This document shows positions 20,234-30,038 of a DNA stretch of 64,000 nt, piece by piece. Positions within the stretch are counted from its first letter, which is position 1, and the number at the start of each line of letters is the position of its first letter. The notes beneath the pieces are model-generated. The model saw only the letters and a list, made by a program, of their open reading frames with translations. It did not search any database and had not been told where the DNA came from. The stretch is taken from assembly GCA_030374765.1 (NCBI GenBank), contig JARGXX010000100.1:868001-932000 (forward strand). The letters run 5' to 3'. The position numbers and the translations under genes were made by a program. This DNA is from Agarophyton chilense. Lineage: Eukaryota > Rhodophyta > Florideophyceae > Gracilariales > Gracilariaceae.

Positions 20234-22267
20234 ATGACAAACGCTTCTTCTCAGACTGCCATCACCCACAAAGAAGATAATGTTCACGTTCCTCACAATG
20301 CAGCCGATGGTGCTTTTGAAAGAGAAGGGGAGCTCTACTGGGACACAGTAGATGACGAAGAGTTTTTGGTAATTGCTCTAGGAGCCGCTGAAAAGAAAAC
20401 ATTGTACGAAACGGTTCCATACTGTGCAAGATGGCGAGAACGCAGCCGGCTCTATTTGGCTAAATCGCAACTTATTAGGCGCGCCTACTCTCACAGACAG
20501 GAACTGGGCTTGTTTAGTTTGTTTTTGAACTCTTCATATCTAAAGTGCATTCGAGATTGGACAAGCAGGGAGCTTCTCAAACGTGGGCGGAGAATCAAGC
20601 CGCTCAGAATGGACGAACTGCATGCGTATCTGGGCCTTGAGCTGGCGACTTCACTGCACCGTCTGAATCGTCTTCGAGACTACTGGTGTAGTTCAGATCT
20701 TATAGGTATTCCTTTTTTCAAGAAGATTATGGCACGCAATACTCTCATGAGCATTCGAGCAGCTCTTCGATTGTATGCTTGCTACACTCCTGATTTCGCA
20801 CTTGCTGACCCTCTTTGGCACAGTCGGCAGCTTCTCGAGCATTTTGTGAGAAACGCTGCCACCCTGGCGATTCCTGTTGGGGTCAGCTCGCTCGACGAAA
20901 ACACAATCCGTTGTTAAGGACGTACCGCAGCCCGTTCCTACATGAAGTCAAAACCAGTCAAGTTCGGCATAAGGTTTTACGCTGTTGTTGGTTGGTCACA
21001 CGCTTACCTCCACAGCCTGCAGGACAATGGTTCTGGAAACAAATCTGGTCAGACGCCAGTACAGAGGTACACAAATGTTTTTCGAAACCTTCGCGGGGCT
21101 GTGGAGCGTAAGGTGGATGGCACCTTGTTGCCGAAGTCTAAACCATCTGCTTTGTGGTGCGCACAGATGGCGCACCAAACCCAGTTGCACCGCACGCCAG
21201 AACATGGCCGGTTGATGGTCATGGACAACTTCTACACAAGCCACGTTCTGGCCCGCCAGTTGGATCGTCTTAGTGATGGAGAATGCAGGGTGCTCGGTAC
21301 TGTGCGGTTCAATACTGTCGATGGTGCTAACAGATCAGCCCTGAAGGAGGCTATTGACAGCCTCAAACATGCCCAACGCGGAGAATGGCGCTTAGTACAG
21401 GTGTTCCACAAAGGCGAAGATCCGAAAACTCCCCTTCAATTGGCAAAGAAGGCGGGTTTTGTCGTGTTCAAGGACCGCTCTGTTGTGTCGTTTTACACCA
21501 ACGACTTTGCAGACACACCAACTTCCCGCATCCATACCCCCGATGAGCACGCTGTCAATTGCGTGCACGGACTCGCGCCTTTGCAACGATGGATCGGTAA
21601 GGAATCAGTGCGACGCACAACACTACAAGTGCCTTCAATCATTGTAGCTTATAACTTATTTATGAATGCAGTGGATCGCTTCGATCAATTTCGTTCTACC
21701 TTCGCAACTGTTCGGAAAGAGAGGCGGGTGTCCATGAGTCTACTCACTTTCGTCCTCGACGCGAGCATAATAAATGCTCATGACCTTCTCAACGCCATCA
21801 CAAAGCCGGGGGACACCATTATCGATGTTGATCTCATGAAGCAACGGATAATCCAGCAGCTGGTAGCGGACCACCTCGAATACCAGCAGATACGAGCGTC
21901 GCTTTCCAACATTTCTCCAACGAGCAGCGATGATCGGCGTGCTGCGGTAGGCAGTACAGCGGCAGAAGCAATTCACATGTTGTTTGAGACGGAGGGGAAG
22001 AAGAGCGTCCGGTGTCTTTTGTGCAATGTCCTTTCAGCAACTACGAGTGGCCGGTACACGACGTACTCCTGCAATGTATGCAAACGGGGATTCCATGTCA
22101 ACTGCTTCGCATTCTATCACCACAAAAACGTCTTTCGCCACTCTCGTCCTGACATATACAACGCCGTAATATCGGCGGAAGCATTGCTATCATCCAAATC
22201 TCATCGGAATAGGCGCAACAAAGTAACAGCAAACCTCACCACTGTCAAAGTATTGTACAAGAAATAA
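20234..22267 (+). pseudogene. piggyBac transposase with one in-frame stop
   Basis: The frame runs from ATG 20,234 to TAA 22,267, 677 codons, with a single internal TAA at 20,915-20,917. The DDE_Tnp_1_7 domain is complete. The first catalytic Asp is in SLDENTIR, just before the stop; GRTAARSYMKSKPVKFGI follows directly. The second is in LMVMDNFYTSHV and the third in NAVDRFDQFRS. The C-terminus holds the cysteine-rich finger CLLCNVLS...YSCNVCKRGFHVNCF that binds the subterminal palindromes in known piggyBac proteins. The stop separates DE from the GR motif, so the made protein would lack most of the catalytic core unless the stop is read through. An ATG at 20,942 could give a shorter product without the first Asp. 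Enzyme identity is firm. Confidence 0.85.
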
Positions 22268-22269
22268 AC

Positions 22270-22812
22270 CTATTCCTCTTTGAATCCCATGTACGCCCCA
22301 GCTCCATTCGGCCAGATCTTTCGAATTCCTTCTAACGCGCAACGCGGTATCTGAACCCTTCTATACTTTCCAAGAACTCCATGGCGCTCGTACGTAAAGA
22401 CCTTGTATGCTGTCTTCCGGGCTTCGTTGTTACGTGTAGTACATACACCCATGTCAGGGTACTCTGTTGCTGTCCTTTCTACAACCGTGGGTCCAAACTG
22501 CATCCAATAACAGGGGGTGCCCCCACACGTCTGACAAGCAACGTCTTCGTTATGTGCTGTGACGACCGGGATGTCGATGGGAACACTGTTTGTAGCAACC
22601 AATTCATTAGCGTAGTCGCCTGTCGTGAGCAGCCCATGACAGCCCTGTTTTCGTTCGTCTGGAAGTCCCACAGTATCGCCAGATCTCTTCTGCTCGGCCG
22701 TCCTCCTTCTCTGTGTGATTGTAAAGTTTTCCTTAGGGGAGGTCATTTGGTTTACGTGTGCAACATTTTGTTGACGAAATTCACGCGGTTCACCTCTGTT
22801 GTCTTCTTGCAT
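22270..22812 (-). CDS. piggyBac-borne accessory protein with CxxC-x4-CxW motif
   Basis: A 180-residue intact ORF lies on the strand opposite the transposase, its stop two bases from the transposase stop. The first half is polar and Gln/Arg-rich. The second half is compact, with CQTCGGTPCYW (Cys 93, 96, 101, Trp 103 counting from the ATG), then ARKTAYKVFTYERHGVLG, a RVQIPRCALEGIRKIWPN segment and the end GAYMGFKEE. Four Cys, Trp and the ordered hydrophobic pattern suggest a small zinc-binding domain. I recall similar Cys-Trp and HG-x-LG...RVxIPxC patterns in hypothetical proteins of algae and oomycetes, but cannot name a family. The frame is open upstream to 22,851 without an ATG. Location inside the transposon suggests a role in transposition, such as DNA binding or regulation; this is inference. 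Confidence 0.6.
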   Translation of the reverse strand: MQEDNRGEPREFRQQNVAHVNQMTSPKENFTITQRRRTAEQKRSGDTVGLPDERKQGCHGLLTTGDYANELVATNSVPIDIPVVTAHNEDVACQTCGGTPCYWMQFGPTVVERTATEYPDMGVCTTRNNEARKTAYKVFTYERHGVLGKYRRVQIPRCALEGIRKIWPNGAGAYMGFKEE

Positions 22813-22869
22813 CAAGCTCGCTATTGTACGACTGACAAGCAGCAATGGCAAAGACAGTGAGAATATAGG

Positions 22870-23880
22870 AGACCTTCAGAGCCTCCAACGGCGCAATGAT
22901 GGAATCAATAGGCGCAACAGCGGCCGGCACAACCCCCGCGACGCCTCAACAAACTGTCGAGGTCGCGCAGTGGCGCTGGAAATCAACCGAGCCAAAGCGT
23001 GGCAGCCCGACGAAGAATGGAGCAACGACGGCGCCGGGCTGCGTGCAAGGTGGCTAGAACGCCGGGACGCCCGATGAGGCCAGAGAGCAAAGCAGTGCAA
23101 AAAGGAAGGAGGGCAAGGGTTTGCAAGAAATCTTGTCTGCGAGACGGTGTGAGAAGGCAACAGAGTAGGGCTGTGTGAGGTGGCAAGAAGGCAGGATGGC
23201 GATGGGATGGAAGAGAGAGGCAAGGAGAGCGAAAAGACGTCCGGCGAGGCAGCAGGGCGAACAGACGAAAGAAGGCGGGATAGCAAAGGTAGGTACCGGC
23301 GATGCGGCGCAAGCAGGCAAGTTAGCGAACCTATGCGAGTCGGCGGCAATGCAAGAGCACAGGAAAACGCGGTGATGCGGTAGAGTGGCGTTTGGAGCCA
23401 GCTAGGGGCGCAGCGTTGCGAAAGCGTGGGGGCCGAAACGCGTGGCGGAGCAAATAAGATAGAGGTTGGGGAAGCGCGAAGGTGGTGCTGAGTGAGAGGT
23501 AAAGAGGGTGAGGCGGTGGAAGTGTGCGGGGGTGTCAAGAAGCATTCAGACGCGGCGAAGAGAGAACGCAAGGAGCCGAGAGGGAAGAACGCAGAAGGGC
23601 GCGTCAGTGCCGTAGAGTTGTGATGAAAAGTAAATGTGAGGTGGAGTGGTGTGTGGGCGGGATGGTGGACGAGCGCGGTGATGCAACGACGATAAAAAGC
23701 TTGGGAGCACTGAGGTGGGGGGAGCAAGAAGTCAACAGGGGAGGGTGGGGCAAGTGTACGACAGCGCAAAGAAACACTCAGTGGTGCCAAGGATGGGAGG
23801 GAGGACGTGAAGAAGCAAAATGCTGCGGGTTGGTAGAAGGGAGGGTGTTTGTGGTGCACTGAAAAGGCTTGGGGCAGCGG
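22870..23880. other. 1-kb purine-skewed, GC-rich tract inside piggyBac element 1
   Basis: The plus strand is strongly rich in G and A, with runs such as GGAGGGAGGACGTGAAG. As a result the minus strand is open for 392 codons (24,054 to 22,876, ATG start), predicting a Ser/Pro/Leu/His-rich product with no domain. This looks like a by-product of base skew rather than a gene. It may be captured host DNA or a spacer; it separates the right end from the accessory ORF. Confidence 0.5.
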
Positions 23881-24112
23881 TTTGGCTTGACCCTTGTCAG
23901 TCAGACCGATGCCACCGCCGGCCGCTGCATTTATTTGCACCGTGGAGGACGCAGTAGCAGCAGGTGGCCAGTACTGCGCCACTCCAAGCACTGCACCACT
24001 CCAAGCACTGCACCTCATGTGTGATGACTTGCACATCTGCTGCACATTGTGCATTTCACAAAAGTTGATTGAAACGCAAAACGAACAAGCGTACTATTCT
24101 AAATGCCTCTCT

Positions 24113-24162
24113 CTTATCTCTATTATAGTAGAGATAAGAGTTTTCAGGTTCAAAAGGGTTAA
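24113..24162 (-). repeat. right terminal inverted repeat of piggyBac element 1
   Basis: On the minus strand it begins TTAACCCTTTTGAACC and leads into the palindrome CTTATCTCTACTATAATAG. It matches the left end at 19,833-19,880 with several substitutions and two extra bases. Confidence 0.85.
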
Positions 24163-24389
24163 ATGACCTGTCTGGGGATTTGATGCAACCCAATACATTG
24201 CTGGAGGACAAATTATCCTCCTGGTCTACCCTGCTCAAGCCCCAGAAATCTAGGGCGCAAAGCATCCGATGCAGATGTAGTATAAGCAAGGGTTAGCGGC
24301 GGCGTCGGCCGCCAGAGTACTCTTTAATCTCCACCTGCACTTTTCAAGTACTCGATTTCACTCCATATGTACAACGCCACGAGCCTCTC

Positions 24390-24794
24390 ATGGACGACAA
24401 AAAGATTAAAAACACCCCAAGCGCTCAACAACAGCACAAATGTTTCCCAACTCTGCTTTCAGCGTTTTCCCCGCAAACCAGCGTTCTCCAACCCCCAAAA
24501 AATAAAAACCCAAACATAATCGAAGAAGCCGCGGCGAACAGTCCTAGATCACTTGGAAAATCCGATAAGTATCTGAACACCGCCATGATAACTTTTTTTC
24601 CGTTTTCTATGTCTCCCGTTCCGTTTTCATCGCATAAGAATCCACAAAAGCAGCAAATACGTCTCGAAATTTCTCAAGATGAACCATTTATCTTACAACC
24701 ATATTTGATTCATTCATTGACAAACGATGGCCTTTGTGCGTCACTTTATATGAGTGAAGAAACAGTGAACAACAAAGAGTTGTCTCGGAAGTGA
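24390..24794 (+). CDS. hypothetical 134-residue protein
   Basis: A complete ATG-to-TGA ORF is present. The first half is polar (MDDKKIKNTPSAQQQHK, then NPNIIEEAAANSPRSLGKS). The second half is more hydrophobic (FFPFSMSPVPFSS, FILQPYLIHSLTNDGLCASLYM). No family is recognised. The stop codon lies inside a strong hairpin (24,790-24,813). It precedes the SAP-like pseudogene on the same strand by about 200 bases but in another frame, so it could be a separate gene or an upstream exon of that gene. Confidence 0.35.
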   Translation: MDDKKIKNTPSAQQQHKCFPTLLSAFSPQTSVLQPPKNKNPNIIEEAAANSPRSLGKSDKYLNTAMITFFPFSMSPVPFSSHKNPQKQQIRLEISQDEPFILQPYLIHSLTNDGLCASLYMSEETVNNKELSRK

Positions 24795-24813
24795 GAGCAG
24801 AAACGCTCTCACT
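24790..24813 (+). terminator. hairpin spanning the stop codon of the 134-residue ORF
   Basis: AGTGAGAGC and GCTCTCACT pair perfectly around the six-base loop AGAAAC. The TGA stop at 24,792-24,794 is inside the left arm. A role in 3' end formation is possible but not shown. Confidence 0.35.
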
Positions 24814-24997
24814 GCGAGACCTTTATACTCAGCAAGCATAATGTAAACGGTAGGATAAGAGCGGTCGTGAAACTATTGAGAATATGACCATACAAAATAA
24901 CATAGAACAACGGTTGTAAACGTCCGTGATGCATTATGAGTGTCCTTGACGGACTCTGACACTTTAAAAGCAAATATCAGCTAATGAGGCTACATAG

Positions 24998-26293
24998 TCT
25001 CCTGATGATCGTAAAGAACGTTTCATTTGTTTTCTTGTAAAGTCGGATCATCGAAGTCGTCTGTCTACCTATAATAAGTTGCAAAAAGCCAAAGATCTGC
25101 AACAAATCAGCAAACATTGGAAACTGAAACAGAGTAACAGGTCAAAGCGGGAACTCATTATTCGTATTTTATTTCACATCTACCTTGAAAATTCTAACGG
25201 TGTTTCTCTTTCTATATTGCTGAAGCAAAATGAAGAGTTGAAAAGTTTCTTGTTTTGGGAAGAATCAATTCAGGCATTTTCGACATGGGATGTTCTTCCA
25301 GAAGTGCGGAAATTTCTTGGTTTTGTGAATCTTTCCGAGCACGCACAAGTCACTCGTGCGATCAAAAAAGTTCTAAAGGCCAAAAACAGCATCGTAGACA
25401 CCGCGGGGAAACCGAACTTCTGCATTAACAAATTTGAACGGCTTATGGTGCTTCTCTGAGACGACGATAGATACAAGTATTTATTAAGAGGCACAGAACT
25501 TGAGCTATCGAGGGTGCAATGGGATGCAAAAATGACGAGCGAATCATTGTGGGCCGGAATTGCTCTTCGGTTTTATAATCATGCTGTAGACTCGAGGGAT
25601 GTTTTTTCTTCTTTTCTTGATAACTTAGCATCAAACCATTGTCTGTTGCGCGACCGAAGTGAGATGACTCTGAAGAGCCAGTTTTTTGCGGTGAAGTAGA
25701 GCTTTACGAAGGGTTTCCATAACTGGTCTCCTTCGGACCAGAATGATCCCGATCGCATTATGCACTTCATTACCTATACAACTAATGGAGAATTGGCTGT
25801 GGAATCGAAGCGCTCTCTTTTCCTTTTTATTGTGTGCGAGGTTGGAACAAGTGAGCAAGACACCAATCTGTCGCAAGTGGCAACCAAACTGATCGATTCA
25901 CCTCTTGGAGGTCGTGATGAAGGAGTGAAAACTACTGACGGACATGTACTGCAGGGACAATTGTTTTTACCGAAGAGGCGCAGTGAGGACATTCACCGAA
26001 GCATTGAAAAGAGCATTGACAAGATCCATGACATTGTTCGGAAGCAGATCGAGATTCAGAATAGGAGTGGGACTACGCAACAAAGGGATGGCAATAGCGC
26101 AGTTCAGGCAAAAAAGGAAAACAAACTGGTTGACGAAATCATAACGAGAGCGTAGTGGTACAAGAGGGCTAGGGAATTTGATGACGAAGGCATAAAGGAG
26201 ATTATAAAAAAGACCTACGTCAGAAACAAGAAGTTCTATAAGCTTCATTGCGAGAAGTATCGATGCAAAAGCGATACAGGGAATATTGTCTGA
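24998..26293 (+). pseudogene. SAP-like protein gene with three in-frame stops
   Basis: One frame can be followed from 24,998 (after a TAG at 24,995) to TGA at 26,291-26,293, with stops only at 25,457 (TGA), 25,697 (TAG) and 26,153 (TAG) and no frameshift. The N-terminal part LQQISKHWKLKQSNRSKRELIIRIL resembles a SAP DNA-binding helix-hairpin. A globular middle follows (FHNWSPSDQNDPDRIMHF, ESKRSLFLFIVCEVGTSEQDTNL). The end is Lys-rich (EGIKEIIKKTYVRNKKFYKLH) and looks helical. No ATG is found near the start, so the N-terminus is elsewhere. A Harbinger transposase lies tail-to-tail on the other strand; Harbinger elements normally carry a second DNA-binding protein, so this may be that partner. 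The family itself is not recognised. Confidence 0.55.
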
Positions 26294-26904
26294 CTTCTGT
26301 TGTGATATCTCTCTCTAATCTTCTGCGTTTAGGAATTGGTACTGCCTTTTTATGTTTCTTTTTGCCTATCATATTTTTAATGTGATGGTGATGACTACCG
26401 CGGTCTTCAAGGACCAGTCATCGGGTGGAGGTGGGAGCGGTCACCACTTTAGTTCTAAGTTTTCTTTGCCTTTTAGCGATTAAAGTCTCCATCACAAGTC
26501 TGTCATTATTGGGACAGAAACCATGCGCTCGTTGAGCTCCATGTTCCTAATGATACTACTCTATCTTCTTCCCAAGTCCTTCTCGCAGTATACCGTTCAC
26601 AACAGCCGTGTTTCTGCTCGCTTAAACTGTTGTTTTGCAACGCCCTTCCACAGTTCAACGCTCATGCGAAGCGAACTAGCAAGCTGCGCCTGGGTGCGCC
26701 CTCCCAACCGTTTAGCGAGCGCGGCGCCAGCTTCTTTTACACGCTCACCATCTTGCCCTACATTCCACTCAGCATCTACCCCTTGATGCTCATTTGAAGC
26801 ATTGTATCCGTACAATGCAATTGAAGACTTCATGCTTGCATGAAGAGATTCAGATCTGCTTCCGAAGTTGTCACGAAGAGATTTTTAGATTATTTCTCTC
26901 CGTT
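26294..26904. other. between SAP-like pseudogene and Harbinger transposase; small minus-strand ORF
   Basis: On the minus strand an ATG ORF of 78 codons (26,833-26,597) has a helical, Ala/Arg/Gln-rich product (ALAKRLGGRTQAQLASSLRMSVELWKG). It follows the Harbinger transposase stop by about 70 bases and could be its displaced C-terminus or a separate small protein. No terminal inverted repeat could be found here. Confidence 0.3.
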
Positions 26905-28155
26905 CTACTCATAGAAACGATCCAGAACCCCGGGACTGGTGGGTCTTTTGAGCTCATTGGTTCTAGCTATTTCCACAAGATAATTCCTTTTCAGGAAAAG
27001 ATTGTTAGCTTTGGAAAGTTCGAAAGTATCAGAAACGCACCAGGTCCTGTCCTTATATGTAGAATACCAAGCACGAACATCTTTATTTCTCTGACATACG
27101 TCATCTTCTATCAACTCTTCAAGACTCACCTTCCGATTATCAATGCAAAAATTGTGAAACCTCATACAAACGCCAACAACTTCAGAACAGATATCTACAT
27201 TATATTCCAGCTTACTCATAATGCGCCATCGCGCCATCAACATGCCGAGGGCTTGTTCGACGTGAACTCGTTGTGAAGAAAGGTAGTAATTAAAGCCATC
27301 TTGGTACCAGTACTTAACCTGCGACTGTGGTATCGGAATGATGAAGCTCTCCGTGCAAATGTACGCTTCATCCCCGGCGATCCAGAACTGAAATATAAGC
27401 ATTCCTTGGGTGAGATACATCCCGCGCTCTTATACTGCGTGGGCGAGAGCATTGAGCGTTGAGCCCACATGCCGAATGAAGACGTCCAAGAACCCAGATT
27501 GAGAATCAACTGAAGCCTGAACAGGCAATGAATAGTAGCCCTTACGAGAGAAAAAACTAGCAGCTTGTGGACTTGATGGATTTCGAATACGTACCGTGAT
27601 TCCATCCAATGCGCCAACACATCCCTTGAAACGACTCATCTTCTATCGGGAGTGCTTGAAGCCTACTGCCAATACCGTTAAATCTTCTACTGATGTAGGT
27701 AGTCCTGGTAAAGATAGTGCGCTCAACAAAGCCTTTCTTGCTTCATGAAAGATTGCGTATGCGGTAGATATTCCCATCTGAAACCCTATCACAATATCAA
27801 GATACGAAGCTCCCGCGAGCATTCTTAATGTAATTCCCAAACGATCTGCGGTTCCTATTACCGTCCGTTTAAACTTCGCATCTATCAAGTAGTTCTTTTG
27901 GAGCATATGTGAAATTGTTTCGTAAAGCAGCCTAAATTCTTCCCTTCTCATTCGAAAAGCTCTTTTGAAAGCTCTTTCATTTTGCCGAGAGGAAATAGAA
28001 TCGAAAGAAACGCAACGCAGGGGCTTTGGCTGGTGACGATGACGGTGTTTCACGACCTTGAGGGACTTTGTGGCTATATCAAGAGCGCATCGGTAAACAT
28101 CTACAATGATACAAGAGGAAATAAGAAGGTTAGTTGTTTGGGAAGGGATAATCAC
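26905..28155 (-). pseudogene. PIF/Harbinger transposase with two in-frame stops
   Basis: A single minus-strand frame covers the whole region, interrupted only by TAG at 27,643-27,645 and TAA at 27,430-27,432. The N-terminal half has the helix-turn-helix-like segment GTADRLGITLRMLAGASYLDI. The DDE_4 domain has its first Asp in VGALDGITVRI, then RKGYYSLPVQASVD. The second Asp is in IAGDEAYI and the Glu in QRVHVEQALGMLMARWRI. All three catalytic residues remain. No ATG begins the frame; the open part starts with GTG at 28,155 and the first Met is about 70 codons in, so a 5' exon or lost start is likely. Terminal repeats and the 3-bp target duplication were not found. Confidence 0.8.
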
Positions 28156-28302
28156 AGCAATCTTGATTCTTGGTTATTTAAGGTTGTGATGTAAGTCCCC
28201 GTAAGAAAGTAGAACGCAAAAGTTTTGCGATCGGTGAAAAGAAGATTTAGACGCGTTAGAGAAGACAAAATGCCGATTAAGCACCACAGGAGCCATGAAA
28301 AT

Positions 28303-28326
28303 GCTATACAACTCATGTTGTATAGC
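28303..28326. repeat. perfect 10-bp hairpin
   Basis: GCTATACAAC and GTTGTATAGC pair around the loop TCAT. The arms extend outward by about four more A/T pairs (AAAAT against ATTTT) if one base is bulged. It lies about 150 bases upstream of the Harbinger transposase frame. Confidence 0.6.
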
Positions 28327-28329
28327 CAT

Positions 28330-29460
28330 TTTGATAGCGAATACTTCTGAAAGCAAGTGGATCCGCCCACCGATGCAGAACCGTGGAAGGAGTGCCTAGA
28401 TCTGCTTTCCGACGCAAAACGGAGGAAGAGGTGTTTTCGGTACCGGCTTTGGCTCTAGAAGACCAAGGAGTGGATCACACCCACACAAGTAGCTCTTTGC
28501 TTATCTATGCACACAATGCGAAGAGACCACGACGGCCAAGGTCCTATTGGGAGGGGGAGGTTCCGGGCCTATGTGGCTCACACTTCATGAATCTTTGCTA
28601 TTTGGCAAGAGCTTTTTTTTATAAGCTTAAAAAATTAATTCTCCATCACGCCTCCGTTCACGCGTGATTCACTCCTAGTTAAGAACGGGCCTGAATGTGA
28701 AGAAACAAAGAAAACTGTTGATTTCTGTAAGCAATCACGGCCTAAGGTATCTTGCAGACGCCACGTGGCCTGGCCGACCTTAGTGTAGACGCCATTTTCT
28801 GGGCTGCTAATGGCGTGGGTGGTGACAGACCCAGTAGAACGGAATGGCAGGGGGTACCAGTCTACAACCGTAGACAAAACGACAGAGGCCGGCGGAAACG
28901 GCCAACCAGTAAAGGCCCAGGGAGCACTAACAAACGATACAACCACTCCGAAGAACACCTACGAGCGCCTGCAAGCCACTGAAGGGCTGCACTCGTAGTG
29001 GGGAAAGGTTGATGCCAAAGACGGCGGGAGACCAAGCCGCCAAGGAAAGTGAAAGGGGGAAGCAGGGCAGAGAGAGAAACGGTTGATGGAAAAAGAGGCC
29101 CGGACAGGGCTGAGAGAAGTGAGGCTGCCCCAGCAGCTTCCGGAGAAAAGTCGTCTCCCCCCGCAGAGTTGGCGCCGAAGCGCTCGGCTCGGGGGTTTAT
29201 ATAGACGATCAGAATATTGCATAAACTCCACTCATGCATAAGACAAAGCCCAAAAGCTACACCCGTAGCCTTGAATTTGGGACGTCTTCTAGTAGACCTC
29301 CCTAGGAAAGGCTCTTTCTATTCTGATGACGTCTATATAATACGTGGTTGGAATCTGGAATCACCAGTTCCACCGTTTCATTCAAACATGAATCTTACAA
29401 CCTCGATTCGAGAGATGACCTGACGACGATACCGACTCATCCAGCCGCGAGCCGGTATAC
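28330..29460. other. no supported gene
   Basis: Plus-strand frames with protein-like runs (for example DAEPWKECLDLLSDAKRRKRCF near 28.39 kb) are broken by many stops and fit no family I know. Region 28,740-29,180 is G/A-rich. Probably debris of an element. Confidence 0.35.
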
Positions 29461-30038
29461 GCGCCGGTGTTGGACCTTGAAGCCGAAGAATTGGACAGTG
29501 AAGTGGACCAGAGCGTCACCCATGCGTCCGTGGAAGCGGTCGTAGACCAGTTCCAACTGGTCGTGGACGACGCTATGGCTGGCCACCCTCAACCTGACAA
29601 CGCGGTCGAAGTCGACGCAGTGCGTTGCGGCGACGCAGCCTGCTTGGGCGCCAGAGCGCGGTTGGGCAGGCGACGCTGTGAGAGGGACGGAGGCGGTGGA
29701 GGCGAAGGCCGCGAAGGCGGAGGCCATGGAGGCGGGCAACAAAGAGGCGGAAGAGGCTGTTGGGGCGCAGACAAGGGAGAGGGTTCATGCGCGCTGCGAC
29801 GGCAGAGCGACGATGGGGCGCTTGACGAAGCGCGGCAGGTTGGTGATGCAGGTGCAAGGGCGGCCGAAAGCTGCGACGACAGCAGGGAGCCAGACAGTGC
29901 TGGGGAGCGGCAGTGGCCGAGGAAGAAGGGGCAAACGGAGGAAGACGGAGATGGCGCCGCGGACGGTCACGGCGCCGTCTTGGGTGATGGAGACCGGTAA
30001 CGGCGTCTGGCCGGTTTTGGAACGGGGTGGTGTGTTTT
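29461..30038. other. GC-rich low-complexity block
   Basis: Both strands stay open for 170-177 codons without an ATG at their starts. The plus product is Gly/Glu/Arg-rich and the minus product Pro/Ser-rich, as expected from composition alone. The base content differs sharply from the AT-rich DNA on the right and it ends at the hairpin cluster. No domain is visible. Confidence 0.45.

Larger units (their letters stand above)
19833..24162 (+). mobile_element. piggyBac-superfamily transposon, full length with both ends
   Basis: The element starts and ends with TTAA, the piggyBac target. Its ends are imperfect inverted repeats beginning TTAACCCTTT. Each end continues into a subterminal palindrome (CTTAACGCTACTATAATAG.. 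on the left, CTTATCTCTATTATAGTAG.. on the right). The left end also has an internal inverted repeat, AAGCTTAACGCTA at 19,852-19,864 against TAGCGTTAAGCTT at 19,960-19,972. Inside are a transposase gene on the plus strand, an accessory ORF on the minus strand whose stop lies two bases from the transposase stop, and a 1-kb purine-skewed block. At 4.33 kb it is longer than the usual 2-3 kb. One nonsense codon in the transposase suggests it is recently dead or mobilised by other copies. Confidence 0.85.

Noticed and set aside
22876-24054. 392-codon minus-strand ORF as a protein gene
   Set aside because: Ser/Pro/Leu/His-rich product expected from purine skew of the other strand; no domain.
24163-24300. 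Continuation of the 17.5-19.8 kb gypsy element to the right of piggyBac element 1
   Set aside because: The right flank does not resemble the missing reverse transcriptase part, so insertion of piggyBac into that gypsy is not shown.
20234-28155. Repeat-induced C-to-T mutation as the cause of the stops
   Set aside because: The inferred original codons are uncertain and several changes in piggyBac element 2 look like G-to-T instead; no clear C-to-T signature.
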